In this document: positions 34,880 to 42,474 of the stretch, in pieces | How the letters are laid out: every line of letters starts with the position of its first letter | Numbering within the stretch: position 1 is the stretch's first letter | Assembly: GCA_003168335.1 (NCBI GenBank) | Contig: PMSM01000002.1 | Coordinates: 420,899-484,898 of the forward strand | Origin: Blastocatellia bacterium | GTDB taxonomy: Bacteria; Acidobacteriota; Blastocatellia; Pyrinomonadales; Pyrinomonadaceae | DNA: 64,000 nucleotides | Reading direction: 5' to 3' | Made by a program: the position numbers and the translations under genes | The notes under the pieces: model-generated | Told to the model about the DNA's origin: nothing | Database searches by the model: none | The model's input: only the letters and a program-made list of their open reading frames with translations

Positions 34880-35569
34880 TTACTGGGAAAGGATGTTGAA
34901 ATTGAATTTTAGAGCGTCCTTCACCGTGATGGTGCCCCCGGCGACCGCAGGAGGTTTAATGGAGTAATCGGTCATCTTCAAAGAGAACTCTCCACGAGCG
35001 CGTACGGTCTTGCGGTCAAAGGTCAGTTGCGTTTTGATGAATATGTTGTGAGTCACACCATGCAACGTTAGGTTGCCCCAGATGTTGCCCTGATACTGAG
35101 TGTCGGAATTCTTAATGACCTCGATCGTCGTACTATTGAAAATAATCTCTGGATACTTCCCCGTCTCAAGTACCTGGTCGCGCATTGTCTTCTCGATCGT
35201 TTGACGATCGCTGTCGCTTACTTTGTCGGTTACCGTGAGTGAGTCAGCTCGAATTCTCATGCGGAGCGAAGCCGGCACCACCGGGCCATCAGTGAACTGG
35301 GTTTCGCCGCTAATGTCCTTAATCGCTATGTTGTGGTTGTGACCAAAGCCGGACAGCAGGCCTCCCACAAATGCGTGGACCATGAAGTCGCTCTGGCCGG
35401 CATCGATGCGGTATCGCCGGACTTCGGGCGAACTCGGTTCCGGAGCCGGACCTGTGCTGACCGAATTACTGTTAATGATTCGCGCGGACCTGGTTGCAGC
35501 GGGAGAGAAACCAACACAGACCGCGAGGGCTATCAAGATAGCGATTGTATTTCTCTGGTGCTTGTTCAT
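34880..35569 (-). CDS. exported YceI-family lipid-binding protein
   Basis: The 229-residue protein has a signal peptide (residues about 8-24, CVGFSPAATRSA) followed by a YceI domain: YRIDAGQSDFMVHAFVGGLLSGFGHNH, then VPASLRMRIRADSLTV, KTMRDQVLETGKYPEIIFNST and GNLTLHGVTHNIFIKTQ. YceI proteins form a lipocalin-like barrel that binds isoprenoid quinones or polyprenyls. AAGGAGG precedes the ATG by 12 nt. The start lies 27 nt after the end of the upstream FAD monooxygenase gene, supporting cotranscription. Confidence 0.92.
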   Translation of the reverse strand: MNKHQRNTIAILIALAVCVGFSPAATRSARIINSNSVSTGPAPEPSSPEVRRYRIDAGQSDFMVHAFVGGLLSGFGHNHNIAIKDISGETQFTDGPVVPASLRMRIRADSLTVTDKVSDSDRQTIEKTMRDQVLETGKYPEIIFNSTTIEVIKNSDTQYQGNIWGNLTLHGVTHNIFIKTQLTFDRKTVRARGEFSLKMTDYSIKPPAVAGGTITVKDALKFNFNILSQ

Positions 35570-35596
35570 AAGTTAAGCGATCCTCCTTAGGCTTCC

Positions 35597-36736
35597 TCAA
35601 ATTTTGTAGGAATACACTCTTCTCAAATTGTGCTCGAACAGCCGGGCGGGAAGGAGACCCGTCACTACTCGACGTCCGGCCACAAAGATCCGGTTCTCCC
35701 ACTGTGCGATTTCGCCCATCAGCCTGGACCTTTGTTGAATGTGCCGGGTGCGCTGACGTCGTAGAGTTTCGTAGCGGCGCAACGCAACCTCGGGGGCGGC
35801 CTCCTGGTCGAAGCATTTGGCCAGCACCGCGGCGTCCTCAAGTGCCATGCACCCACCCTGGCCGAGATTTGGTGTACACGGATGTGCGGCGTCTCCCAGC
35901 AACGTAACCCGCCCTTCACCCCAGCGCCGCAGCGGTACCAGGTCGTACGCTCCGTTCTTCATGATCTCGTCATCGTTTGTCGCCGCGATTAAGTCCGCGA
36001 CCGGTTCGTGCCATCCGATGAAGGCCTCTTGTAGTTCGCGCTTTCGGCCGCCGGGCGCGTCAAGATGGTCTGGAGGTACATTGACAGCCGCGTACCAGGT
36101 GAACTTGCCCGGCCCTGTGTTGAGGATGCCGAAGCGCTTTCCAACGCCCCATGTCTCGCTGTTGGCGCCAGGCAAAATGGCGCCGCCGTCGTACCGCGCC
36201 ACGCCACGCCAAACTGTATAGCCGCGATAGATAGGCTCTGAGTGCCCGAACAACTCTGAGCGGACCCGTGATCGAATTCCGTCGGCGCCGATCACGGCAT
36301 CGTGCTCTGCGACCAGGCCGCTGGCAAAAGAAATCCTTACTTTATCCCCCGACTGCTGCAATTTATTTAACTTGTGCCCGAGCCGAATTCTTTCCGGAGG
36401 TAGTGCGGCCAGAAGTACAGTCAGCAGATCAGATCTGCGCATGCAGATAGCGGGAACATCAAATTCGCCCAGCGCAATATTCATCAGCACCGTGCCGCTG
36501 CTCGCTCGCACCAGGAAATGCGTGCTCGAACCGCTGCGCGCCAGCACATCTTCGAGCAAGCCGAAGGACCGCAACACGCGCGTGGCATTCGGCCACAACA
36601 TCATCCCCGCTCCAACTTCGCGAAGCTGAGGCGCTCTTTCATAGACCGTAGCGTCGATGCCGGCCTGATGGAGCGCCACGGCCGCAGCAATTCCGCCAAT
36701 TCCGCCTCCGACAATTCCGATGTTTGCTTTCGGCAT
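35597..36736 (-). CDS. FAD-dependent monooxygenase (UbiH/salicylate hydroxylase type)
   Basis: The 379-residue flavoprotein has the three motifs of aromatic-ring and isoprenoid monooxygenases: the dinucleotide motif IGIVGGGIGGIAAAVALHQAG, the DG motif VIGADGIRSRVRSELFG, and the GD motif VTLLGDAAHPCTPNLGQGG. Close families include zeaxanthin epoxidase, salicylate hydroxylase and UbiH. The ATG at 36736 (MPKANIG) is preferred over a TTG at 36748, because the flavin motif must start within a few residues. Neither start has a strong ribosome site. It is the first gene of the YceI/MBL/methyltransferase run. Confidence 0.88.
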   Translation of the reverse strand: MPKANIGIVGGGIGGIAAAVALHQAGIDATVYERAPQLREVGAGMMLWPNATRVLRSFGLLEDVLARSGSSTHFLVRASSGTVLMNIALGEFDVPAICMRRSDLLTVLLAALPPERIRLGHKLNKLQQSGDKVRISFASGLVAEHDAVIGADGIRSRVRSELFGHSEPIYRGYTVWRGVARYDGGAILPGANSETWGVGKRFGILNTGPGKFTWYAAVNVPPDHLDAPGGRKRELQEAFIGWHEPVADLIAATNDDEIMKNGAYDLVPLRRWGEGRVTLLGDAAHPCTPNLGQGGCMALEDAAVLAKCFDQEAAPEVALRRYETLRRQRTRHIQQRSRLMGEIAQWENRIFVAGRRVVTGLLPARLFEHNLRRVYSYKI

Positions 36737-37394
36737 CGTGCTAATCAATTACCAGGCAGGCTCTGCATGTATTTCCGGGGGATCGGTGAACTCCGGCTGG
36801 GCGTCTGTGAAACTCACCTGGGCTCCCAGGTACGCAACACCCTGATTAAGTAGCGTCCTGTAATGAATGGCTAAGTAGACTAATCGATGAAATCAATATG
36901 AATCGAGCCTCTGGGATGCTCAGACGTTGCCGAGCGTTGCTACAATGCGGAGGTGGGGCGCGCCCTTTTCGCGTGACACTTTTCCGGATCGTGGTAATTG
37001 AGAAGCGATTGTTTACAAATACTCTGTATCCAGACAGGATTGAGGTGCTCAGAAACGGTCTCATTTGCTTCACCCACCAACAAAAAGCTTCTGGCCTGAT
37101 AGCCAACCGCAAGTCCCTAATTCCAAAAGTGGTGAGCCGAGCAGGACTTGAACCTGCGACCCACTGGTTAGAAGTACGGACGGTCAGGGCCGCCCTGGCG
37201 CTACGACGTTCCGACGTCGCTTTTGACAAGCGATCGTTCCGGGTCTAATATATGCATAGAATTGCGGATTTGCAATCGTGCAGATGCGCCCCTGCCCAAC
37301 CGGGGATTTGTTAGCCAGGCGCTCCTGGCCCCGACGATCATGGAGATTGGGTGTCAATGGCGGGAAGAAGAGAACGAGAGAGCGGAGAGTCAGG
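36737..37394. other. intergenic region containing the left island boundary
   Basis: No gene is supported between the monooxygenase and the ArsR gene. The region holds the truncated tRNA-Lys copy at 37130-37174 (described separately), promoter sequence for the divergent genes and no repeats of the chromosomal families. An open frame on the minus strand (36846-37229) contains the residue string NQWVAGSSPARLTT, which is simply an antisense reading of the tRNA sequence. Confidence 0.65.
37130..37174 (-). repeat. truncated tRNA-Lys 3' half (putative att site)
   Basis: These 45 nt match 45573-45617 with two differences and cover the CCA end, acceptor 3' strand, T-arm, variable loop and the 3' side of the anticodon arm. 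Beyond 37174 the similarity stops abruptly, so no functional tRNA can form. Confidence 0.85.
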
Positions 37395-37778
37395 ATGAGA
37401 CAACAACTCAGCAACTTCAAAGCAGAATTCTTCAAGGCGTTGGCCCACCCCTTGAGAATTTCCATCCTCGACGCATTGCGTGAAGGCGAACTGACGGTCA
37501 ATGAGATCAGCCAGCGGTTCGCCGTCGAACCTGCTAATGCTTCACAGCAGCTCGCGGTGCTCCGTAACCGGAATATGGTGATGACTCGCAAAGACGGTGC
37601 CAACGTCTACTACTCAGTAAGCGATAAAAGCATGTTCAAGCTCCTCGATGCCGCCAAGGAGATCTTCAGCCATCACCTGATTGGCGTCAGAAGCATGCTG
37701 GAGGAGATTCACGCGCCCAGTGCGAGCGTAGGCGTCCGGGTAGCTGGTCGAAAAAGAGTAGGTGGATCCCGGGCGTAG
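37395..37778 (+). CDS. ArsR-family winged-helix repressor (Rv0081-like)
   Basis: The 127-residue regulator has the ArsR winged-helix pattern: FKAEFFKALAHPLRISILDAL, LTVNEISQRFAVEPANASQQLAVLRNRNMV (recognition helix) and TRKDGANVYYSVSDKSMFKLLDAAK in the wing. There is no CxC metal site in the recognition helix, so metal sensing of the classic kind is not evident. It starts at ATG 37395 with GGAG about 8 nt upstream; longer upstream frames have no support. The protein and its position before an Ehr-type operon resemble what is known of M. tuberculosis Rv0081, a hypoxia-related ArsR regulator. It probably controls the operon behind it. Confidence 0.88.
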   Translation: MRQQLSNFKAEFFKALAHPLRISILDALREGELTVNEISQRFAVEPANASQQLAVLRNRNMVMTRKDGANVYYSVSDKSMFKLLDAAKEIFSHHLIGVRSMLEEIHAPSASVGVRVAGRKRVGGSRA

Positions 37779-37815
37779 GCCGCGAACAAGTTTGGAGGGA
37801 ATAGGAACAGTGGAA

Positions 37816-38133
37816 ATGTTTACAGTACAAAACAAGACAAGAGCTGTGAAGCAAGTTGCCAGAGTCCGTTCGAGCGCGGGCGTCGACACGCGTCAGCTGA
37901 AGGCTCTATGCGAGCGACTGCTTCGCACGCAGCCTCAATCTGGGCCGCTGTTGAAGCGGCTGCTCGCCCGGTCGTGCCGCGCGGGCCGGCACAGCGCCTT
38001 CGCCACTATTCAGAACGGACGTTGTGCGGCGTGCAACATGACGGTTGCCACCGCGCGGATCCAGAAGGTCAAGGCCGGCGAGTTCATAAACTGCGCGAAC
38101 TGCATCAGGTTCCTTTACTACGATCCGCGTTAG
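37816..38133 (+). CDS. small protein with C-terminal C4 zinc ribbon
   Basis: The 105-residue protein has an N-terminal basic, helical half and a C-terminal CAACNMTVATARIQKVKAGE followed by FINCANCIRFLYY, i.e. two CxxC pairs about 20 residues apart. This matches the C4-type zinc ribbon at the end of CT398/DUF164 proteins (zf-RING_7), but the long coiled coil usually in front of it is missing. A GTG six nucleotides upstream is an alternative start. It follows the ArsR gene by 37 nt, so it is probably in the same transcript. Its role in the island is unknown; nucleic-acid or protein binding is possible. Confidence 0.7.
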   Translation: MFTVQNKTRAVKQVARVRSSAGVDTRQLKALCERLLRTQPQSGPLLKRLLARSCRAGRHSAFATIQNGRCAACNMTVATARIQKVKAGEFINCANCIRFLYYDPR

Positions 38134-38153
38134 CGAGCGTGCCGCACGGCGTA

Positions 38154-38249
38154 ATGAATTTCAATCGCGTCCTTTGCCCCGTCGTCCTCTCCCCCGCGTC
38201 AGGAGAGCCGTCGCGCTATGCGGCGGCTCTCGCAAGTGCTCGCGGCTAA
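38154..38249 (+). pseudogene. remnant of a universal stress protein (UspA) gene
   Basis: The frame MNFNRVLCPVVLSPASGEPS followed by RYAAALASARG and a stop is a very good match to the first 31 residues of UspA-family proteins (which run NRILCPVDLSPASGEALRYA). The rest of the roughly 140-residue domain is missing. The coding sequence of the next gene begins 31 nt later. It appears to be the N-terminal stub of a deleted gene that once stood between the zinc-ribbon gene and the Ehr operon. Confidence 0.7.
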
Positions 38250-38280
38250 CACCGCATGATGAACGGACGCTAATTTCACG

Positions 38281-38799
38281 ATGTCACTGTTCGCGAAGAT
38301 TTGGAGAACCCCTGCAGTTACGGAGGCGGTGGGACAGGATCCAGAGGCCCAGGTCGCAGTCGTTGCGCGGCAGATCGGCGAGAGAGCGCGCAAACTCTTC
38401 GGTCGGTCGCTGCACATAGTTGAGGTTGATGCCGGCTCTTGCAATGGTTGCGAATTGGAGATTAGCGCGCTTGGCAACCCCTACTACGACATGGAAAGGT
38501 TCGGGCTCCATTTCGTGGCCTCGCCGCGCCATGCCGACTGTCTGCTGGTGACCGGTCCCGTAACACGCAACATGGCGGAACCGCTCAAGCGCACTTACGA
38601 CGCCACGCCTGATCCTAAAATCGTAATCGCGATCGGCGACTGCGCCATCAACTGCGGCGTGTTCAAAGACAGCTATGCCGTGGTTGGCGGCGTCGACAAG
38701 GTGATCCCCGTGAACGTGTTTGTGCCCGGCTGCCCGCCGGAGCCGGTCGACATCCTGCGGGGGATCCTGTCTGCGCTCGATCGGTTGCCGCGAAAGTGA
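38281..38799 (+). CDS. Ehr complex Fe-S small subunit (NuoB/HyfI-like)
   Basis: The 172-residue protein is the small subunit of the complex, homologous to NuoB of complex I and HycG/HyfI of formate hydrogenlyase. All four ligands of the proximal [4Fe-4S] cluster are present: C54 and C57 in GSCNGCELE, C121 in GDCAINCG and C151 in GCPPEP. It would carry electrons to or from the large subunit at the membrane surface. It starts a tightly packed six-gene operon, and its stop overlaps the next start by 4 nt. The residue order and size resemble M. tuberculosis Rv0082. Confidence 0.9.
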   Translation: MSLFAKIWRTPAVTEAVGQDPEAQVAVVARQIGERARKLFGRSLHIVEVDAGSCNGCELEISALGNPYYDMERFGLHFVASPRHADCLLVTGPVTRNMAEPLKRTYDATPDPKIVIAIGDCAINCGVFKDSYAVVGGVDKVIPVNVFVPGCPPEPVDILRGILSALDRLPRK

Positions 38800-40847
38800 G
38801 CCCAAATCTAATAATCCAAATGATGCTGATTCTTTTTCTCGTCATGATCTCAGCTTACCTCCTGGGCGCGTTTGCCGCGCTACTGAGCGGGCGTGGCGCA
38901 GTGGGGCGCGGGCTTGTGTCTGCGGGCGCGGCAGTCGGTTCGGCCGCCGGCTTGGCGCTGGGAGTCCTGGTTATAGCCTCGGGGTTTCCCTTGACGTTCA
39001 CTTCGGCGCGGCTTCTTCCCCTCACTGGCGTCGCTCTCCGACTCGACGGGCTGGGTGCGTTCTTCCTCGTCGTGGTCGGGCTGGTCGGGTGCGCCGCGGC
39101 GATTTATGCTTTTGGGTATTCGGCACAGTATGCGGGACGCTATTCGCTCCGTCTCTTGGGTGTGATGTTCAACCTGTTGCTGTTGGCGCTGAGCTTGCAG
39201 GTCATGGCCGACAATGCCCTCACGTTTCTCGTTCTCTGGGAAGCGATGTCGCTTACCGCTTACTGGCTGGTCCTAACCGAGCACGACCAACGCGGTACGG
39301 TACGCGCCGGCGTGTGGTATCTCGCCATGACGCACGCCGGATTTGCGGCGCTGATCGCAATGTTTCTGCTCCTTTCCGGCGCCGAACTGACAACTTCATT
39401 CGCGTCCATGCGCGCGGGCGCGGCGTTGCTCTCGCCCGGCTCACGGAACGTAGTCTTCCTGCTCGCGCTCTTTGGCTTCGGCGCCAAATCCGGAATTATT
39501 CCGCTGCACGTCTGGCTGCCGATGGCGCATCCCGTAGCGCCAAGCCACGTCTCGGCACTGCTGTCTGGCGTGGTGATCAAGATGGGCATTTACGGTCTCG
39601 TGCGAGTGTTGCTCGACTTGATGGGCGGTGGCCCAGCCTGGTGGGGCGGCGTCGTCCTGGGCGTGGGCGCGGTTTCGGCCCTGCTCGGAGTGCTCTACGC
39701 ACTTATGGAACACGATCTCAAACGGCTGCTGGCTTACCACTCGGTCGAGAACATCGGCATTATCCTGATCGGAATTGGCGCGGGATTGATCTTTCACAGT
39801 TACGGGCTAATGACCCTGGCTGCGCTGGGCTTCATCAGTGGCCTGTATCACACAATCAATCACGCGAGCTTCAAGGGCTTGCTGTTTCTCGGTGCGGGTT
39901 CGGTGCTGCACGCAACGGGCACGCGCAACATGGAGGAGATGGGTGGTCTCATCAAACGGATGCCGTGGACGGCTCTCTTTTTCCTGGTCGGGTCCGTCGC
40001 AATATCGGCACTGCCGCCTTTGAACGGGTTCGTCTCAGAATGGTTGGTATTTCAATCCCTGCTCGGCGGCTCAAATATCCCCACGCCAGAAGTGGCGGTC
40101 GTCATGCCCATTGCCGTAGGGATCCTGGCGTTGACGAGCGGACTGGCGGCAGCCTGTTTCGTTAAAGCATTCGGTATCACCTTCCTCGCCATCCCGCGAT
40201 CACGCGAGGCCGAGCACGCGCACGAGTCGCCGCCGTCGATGCTCGCCGGGATGGCGTTACTGGCGATTGCCTGCGTCGCGCTGGGACTTGCACCCTTCGT
40301 CGTCGTGCCGGCGCTTGGGCGGGTACTGGCCGGACTCGGTGGCCTGCCGGATACCCATGCGGTTTTTTCGCTCAACCTGTCCCTTGTTGCGCCCAACAAT
40401 TTCGCGAGCATGTCACCCACTCTGGTGGCGCTCGGCTTACTCTTCCTGTTAGGTCTCGTGCCGCTGGTGATGCTGATCTTCAGAGTGAACCGCCGCTGGC
40501 GTGTGAGTGACTCGTGGGGCTGCGGCCGGGCGGGCCAGACTTCCCGGATGGAATACACAGCTACTGCCTTCGCCGAGCCGCTGCGACGAGTATTTGCCGA
40601 ACTCTACCGCCCGACTAAAGAGCTGAGCATAGACTTTCATCCAGACTCGAAGTACTTCGTTCAGTCGATCGAGTACCGGAGCGAGATCACGCCGTGGTTT
40701 GAGAAGGTGCTGTACGGGCCGCTGCTCTGGTTCATCCGGTTCGTAGCCTCGCTCGTGCGGCGGCTGCAATCCGGTTCGGTGCACATTTATCTCTTCTACA
40801 TCTTCGTCGTTCTATTGATCCTTCTTCTAATCGCGAGGTGGTCGTAG
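38796..40847 (+). CDS. Ehr complex antiporter-like membrane subunit (HyfB/NuoL-type)
   Basis: The 683-residue protein is a Mrp-antiporter-type proton/ion channel subunit with about 16 membrane helices. Signature stretches are VLWEAMSLTAYWLVLTEHD, containing the conserved glutamate of helix 5, and KSGIIPLHVWLPMAHPVAPS with VSALLSGVVIKMGIYGLVR, containing the helix 7-8 lysines and histidine. EHDLKRLLAYHSVENIGII and NHASFKGLLFLGAGSVLHATG follow. It is homologous to HyfB/HycC and NuoL and would couple redox chemistry to ion movement. The C-terminal region after residue 570 is an amphipathic domain ending in a membrane helix. It begins with GTG or an equivalent start within the previous stop. Confidence 0.9.
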   Translation: MSPNLIIQMMLILFLVMISAYLLGAFAALLSGRGAVGRGLVSAGAAVGSAAGLALGVLVIASGFPLTFTSARLLPLTGVALRLDGLGAFFLVVVGLVGCAAAIYAFGYSAQYAGRYSLRLLGVMFNLLLLALSLQVMADNALTFLVLWEAMSLTAYWLVLTEHDQRGTVRAGVWYLAMTHAGFAALIAMFLLLSGAELTTSFASMRAGAALLSPGSRNVVFLLALFGFGAKSGIIPLHVWLPMAHPVAPSHVSALLSGVVIKMGIYGLVRVLLDLMGGGPAWWGGVVLGVGAVSALLGVLYALMEHDLKRLLAYHSVENIGIILIGIGAGLIFHSYGLMTLAALGFISGLYHTINHASFKGLLFLGAGSVLHATGTRNMEEMGGLIKRMPWTALFFLVGSVAISALPPLNGFVSEWLVFQSLLGGSNIPTPEVAVVMPIAVGILALTSGLAAACFVKAFGITFLAIPRSREAEHAHESPPSMLAGMALLAIACVALGLAPFVVVPALGRVLAGLGGLPDTHAVFSLNLSLVAPNNFASMSPTLVALGLLFLLGLVPLVMLIFRVNRRWRVSDSWGCGRAGQTSRMEYTATAFAEPLRRVFAELYRPTKELSIDFHPDSKYFVQSIEYRSEITPWFEKVLYGPLLWFIRFVASLVRRLQSGSVHIYLFYIFVVLLILLLIARWS

Positions 40848-41791
40848 AGATGACAGGTTATCTTCTCGAAATCAGTCAGGCTCTAATGGCTCTCGCACTC
40901 GCTCCCGGTCTAGTTGGGTTTGTGCGCTGGTGGAAGGCGCGGCTGCAAGGACGGCGAGGAGCGCCGCCGTGGCTGGTGTACTACGATCTGCGAAAGTTGT
41001 TCGGCAAAGAAGTGGTCATCTCAAAAAACGCTTCGTGGCTCTTCCGCTTTACGCCCTATCTGGTTTTCTCCAGCACCCTCGCAGTCACGTTGCTCGTCCC
41101 TCTGATTGCCGCACCGCTGCCGTTCGATCGTGTCGGTGACTTACTTCTGGTCGTCTATCTACTATTGCTTGGCACTTTTTTTCTGGCGCTGGCAGGCCTC
41201 GATCCGGGCACGGCGTTCGGCGGCATGGGCGCGAGCCGCGAAATGACGATAGCCGCGATCGCCGAGCCGACGATCGCGCTCTCAATCTTCGGCCTCGCGG
41301 TGGGAGCCGGCTCAACCAACCTTGGACGCATCGTGGCTCAAACGCTCGCGCATCCCGGCGCCGCGATCAGCCCCGGCCACCTGTTGGGTTTCGCCGCGCT
41401 CTTTATAGTCATGCTGGCTGAGACAGGGCGCCTGCCGGTAGACAACCCCTCGACGCATCTCGAGCTGACGATGATTCACGAGGCCATGACCCTTGAATAT
41501 TCAGGGCGTTACCTCGCTCTAATTGAATGGGCCGCGGCCTTGCGCCTGCTCATCTTCTTCTCTCTGCTCGCCAATATGTTTGCGCCATGGGGTGTGGCGA
41601 CGACGCTTACACCCGTGGCCGTAAGCGTCGCTGTGATCGCCCTCATCGCCAAACTGGGGGCACTCGGTCTGGTCGTCGCCCTGCTTGAAACGCGCCTTGC
41701 CAAGCTGAGGCTGTTTCGCGTGCCGGAATTGCTCGCCGTCTCATTCGTGCTGGCGCTACTGGCAGTTACGTCCTCGTTCTTACTGAGGTGA
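40838..41791 (+). CDS. Ehr complex membrane subunit (HyfC/HycD/NuoH-like)
   Basis: The 317-residue protein has eight membrane helices and matches HycD/HyfC/NuoH, the subunit that links the peripheral arm to the ion channels. Characteristic motifs are RRGAPPWLVYYDLRKLFGKE (first cytoplasmic loop), SREMTIAAIAEPTIALSIFG, and the acidic loop ETGRLPVDNPSTHLELTMIH followed by EAMTLEYSGRYLALIEWAA, which is almost invariant in group 4 hydrogenase complexes. It overlaps the previous gene by 10 nt. Confidence 0.93.
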   Translation: MVVEMTGYLLEISQALMALALAPGLVGFVRWWKARLQGRRGAPPWLVYYDLRKLFGKEVVISKNASWLFRFTPYLVFSSTLAVTLLVPLIAAPLPFDRVGDLLLVVYLLLLGTFFLALAGLDPGTAFGGMGASREMTIAAIAEPTIALSIFGLAVGAGSTNLGRIVAQTLAHPGAAISPGHLLGFAALFIVMLAETGRLPVDNPSTHLELTMIHEAMTLEYSGRYLALIEWAAALRLLIFFSLLANMFAPWGVATTLTPVAVSVAVIALIAKLGALGLVVALLETRLAKLRLFRVPELLAVSFVLALLAVTSSFLLR

Positions 41792-41795
41792 ATCG

Positions 41796-42461
41796 ATGAA
41801 CGAACACGATGCTGTCTTTGCTCAATTGGCGACGCTCGGCGCCAGCCTGGTGCTGCTGTTTGGAATCGCCTTGCTCTGGCGGCGCAGCCTGCGCGCTTAC
41901 ACGAAGGCCTTTCAGTGGCAGTCGCTGGTACTCTCAGGGATGTTCGTCCTGGTCGGTTATTTCGGGCATGATCCGCAACTTTACCTCATGGCCGTCTTTT
42001 TCTTCGTACTCAAGGTGCTCGTCATTCCCTGGTACCTCGCTCGGCTACAACGGCAAGTGGGGGGCGAACGCGAATCGCAACCCTATGTAAACATTGCGAC
42101 GTCGTTGATTACCTCCGGGGTCCTGGTGCTGCTGGCCTATATCATCACGCGCCCGGTTGTGAGGGTCAGCGCCCTGCCCACACGGGGAGGCCTCCCCCTG
42201 GCCGTGGGGCTGATCTTCGTGGGACTGTTTGTCACCATCACGCGTCGCAAGGCGCTCACGCAGGTGGTCGGCTTCCTGGTGCTGGAGAACGGCATCGCCA
42301 TGCTGGCGGTGCTCGGGACTTACGGCATCCCGCTAATTATCGAACTCGGTGTGTTTCTCGACGTGCTCATGGGTTTTCTGGTAATGCAAGTTTTCGTCTA
42401 TCACATCCACGGCACCTTCGAGTCCATCGATGTGGATCAATTGGACCAACTCAAACACTGA
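41796..42461 (+). CDS. Ehr complex membrane subunit (HyfE-like, NuoK-related)
   Basis: This 221-residue protein has about six membrane helices. The region LVLENGIAMLAVLGTYGIPLIIELGVFLD, with its buried glutamates, matches HyfE and the related NuoK fold. HyfE-type subunits are typical of formate hydrogenlyase-2 and Ehr complexes and absent from formate hydrogenlyase-1. The start lies 4 nt after the previous stop. Size and position match M. tuberculosis Rv0085 (HycP). Confidence 0.88.
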   Translation: MNEHDAVFAQLATLGASLVLLFGIALLWRRSLRAYTKAFQWQSLVLSGMFVLVGYFGHDPQLYLMAVFFFVLKVLVIPWYLARLQRQVGGERESQPYVNIATSLITSGVLVLLAYIITRPVVRVSALPTRGGLPLAVGLIFVGLFVTITRRKALTQVVGFLVLENGIAMLAVLGTYGIPLIIELGVFLDVLMGFLVMQVFVYHIHGTFESIDVDQLDQLKH

Positions 42462-42474
42462 GATCCTTCCAAGT

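Noticed and set aside
36846..37229. Minus-strand open frame of 127 codons
   Set aside because: Its residue string NQWVAGSSPARLTT is the typical false translation of a tRNA; it covers the truncated tRNA-Lys copy.
38720..40165. 481-codon plus-strand frame
   Set aside because: It is an out-of-frame shadow of the HyfB-like gene, arginine-rich and without membrane helices.
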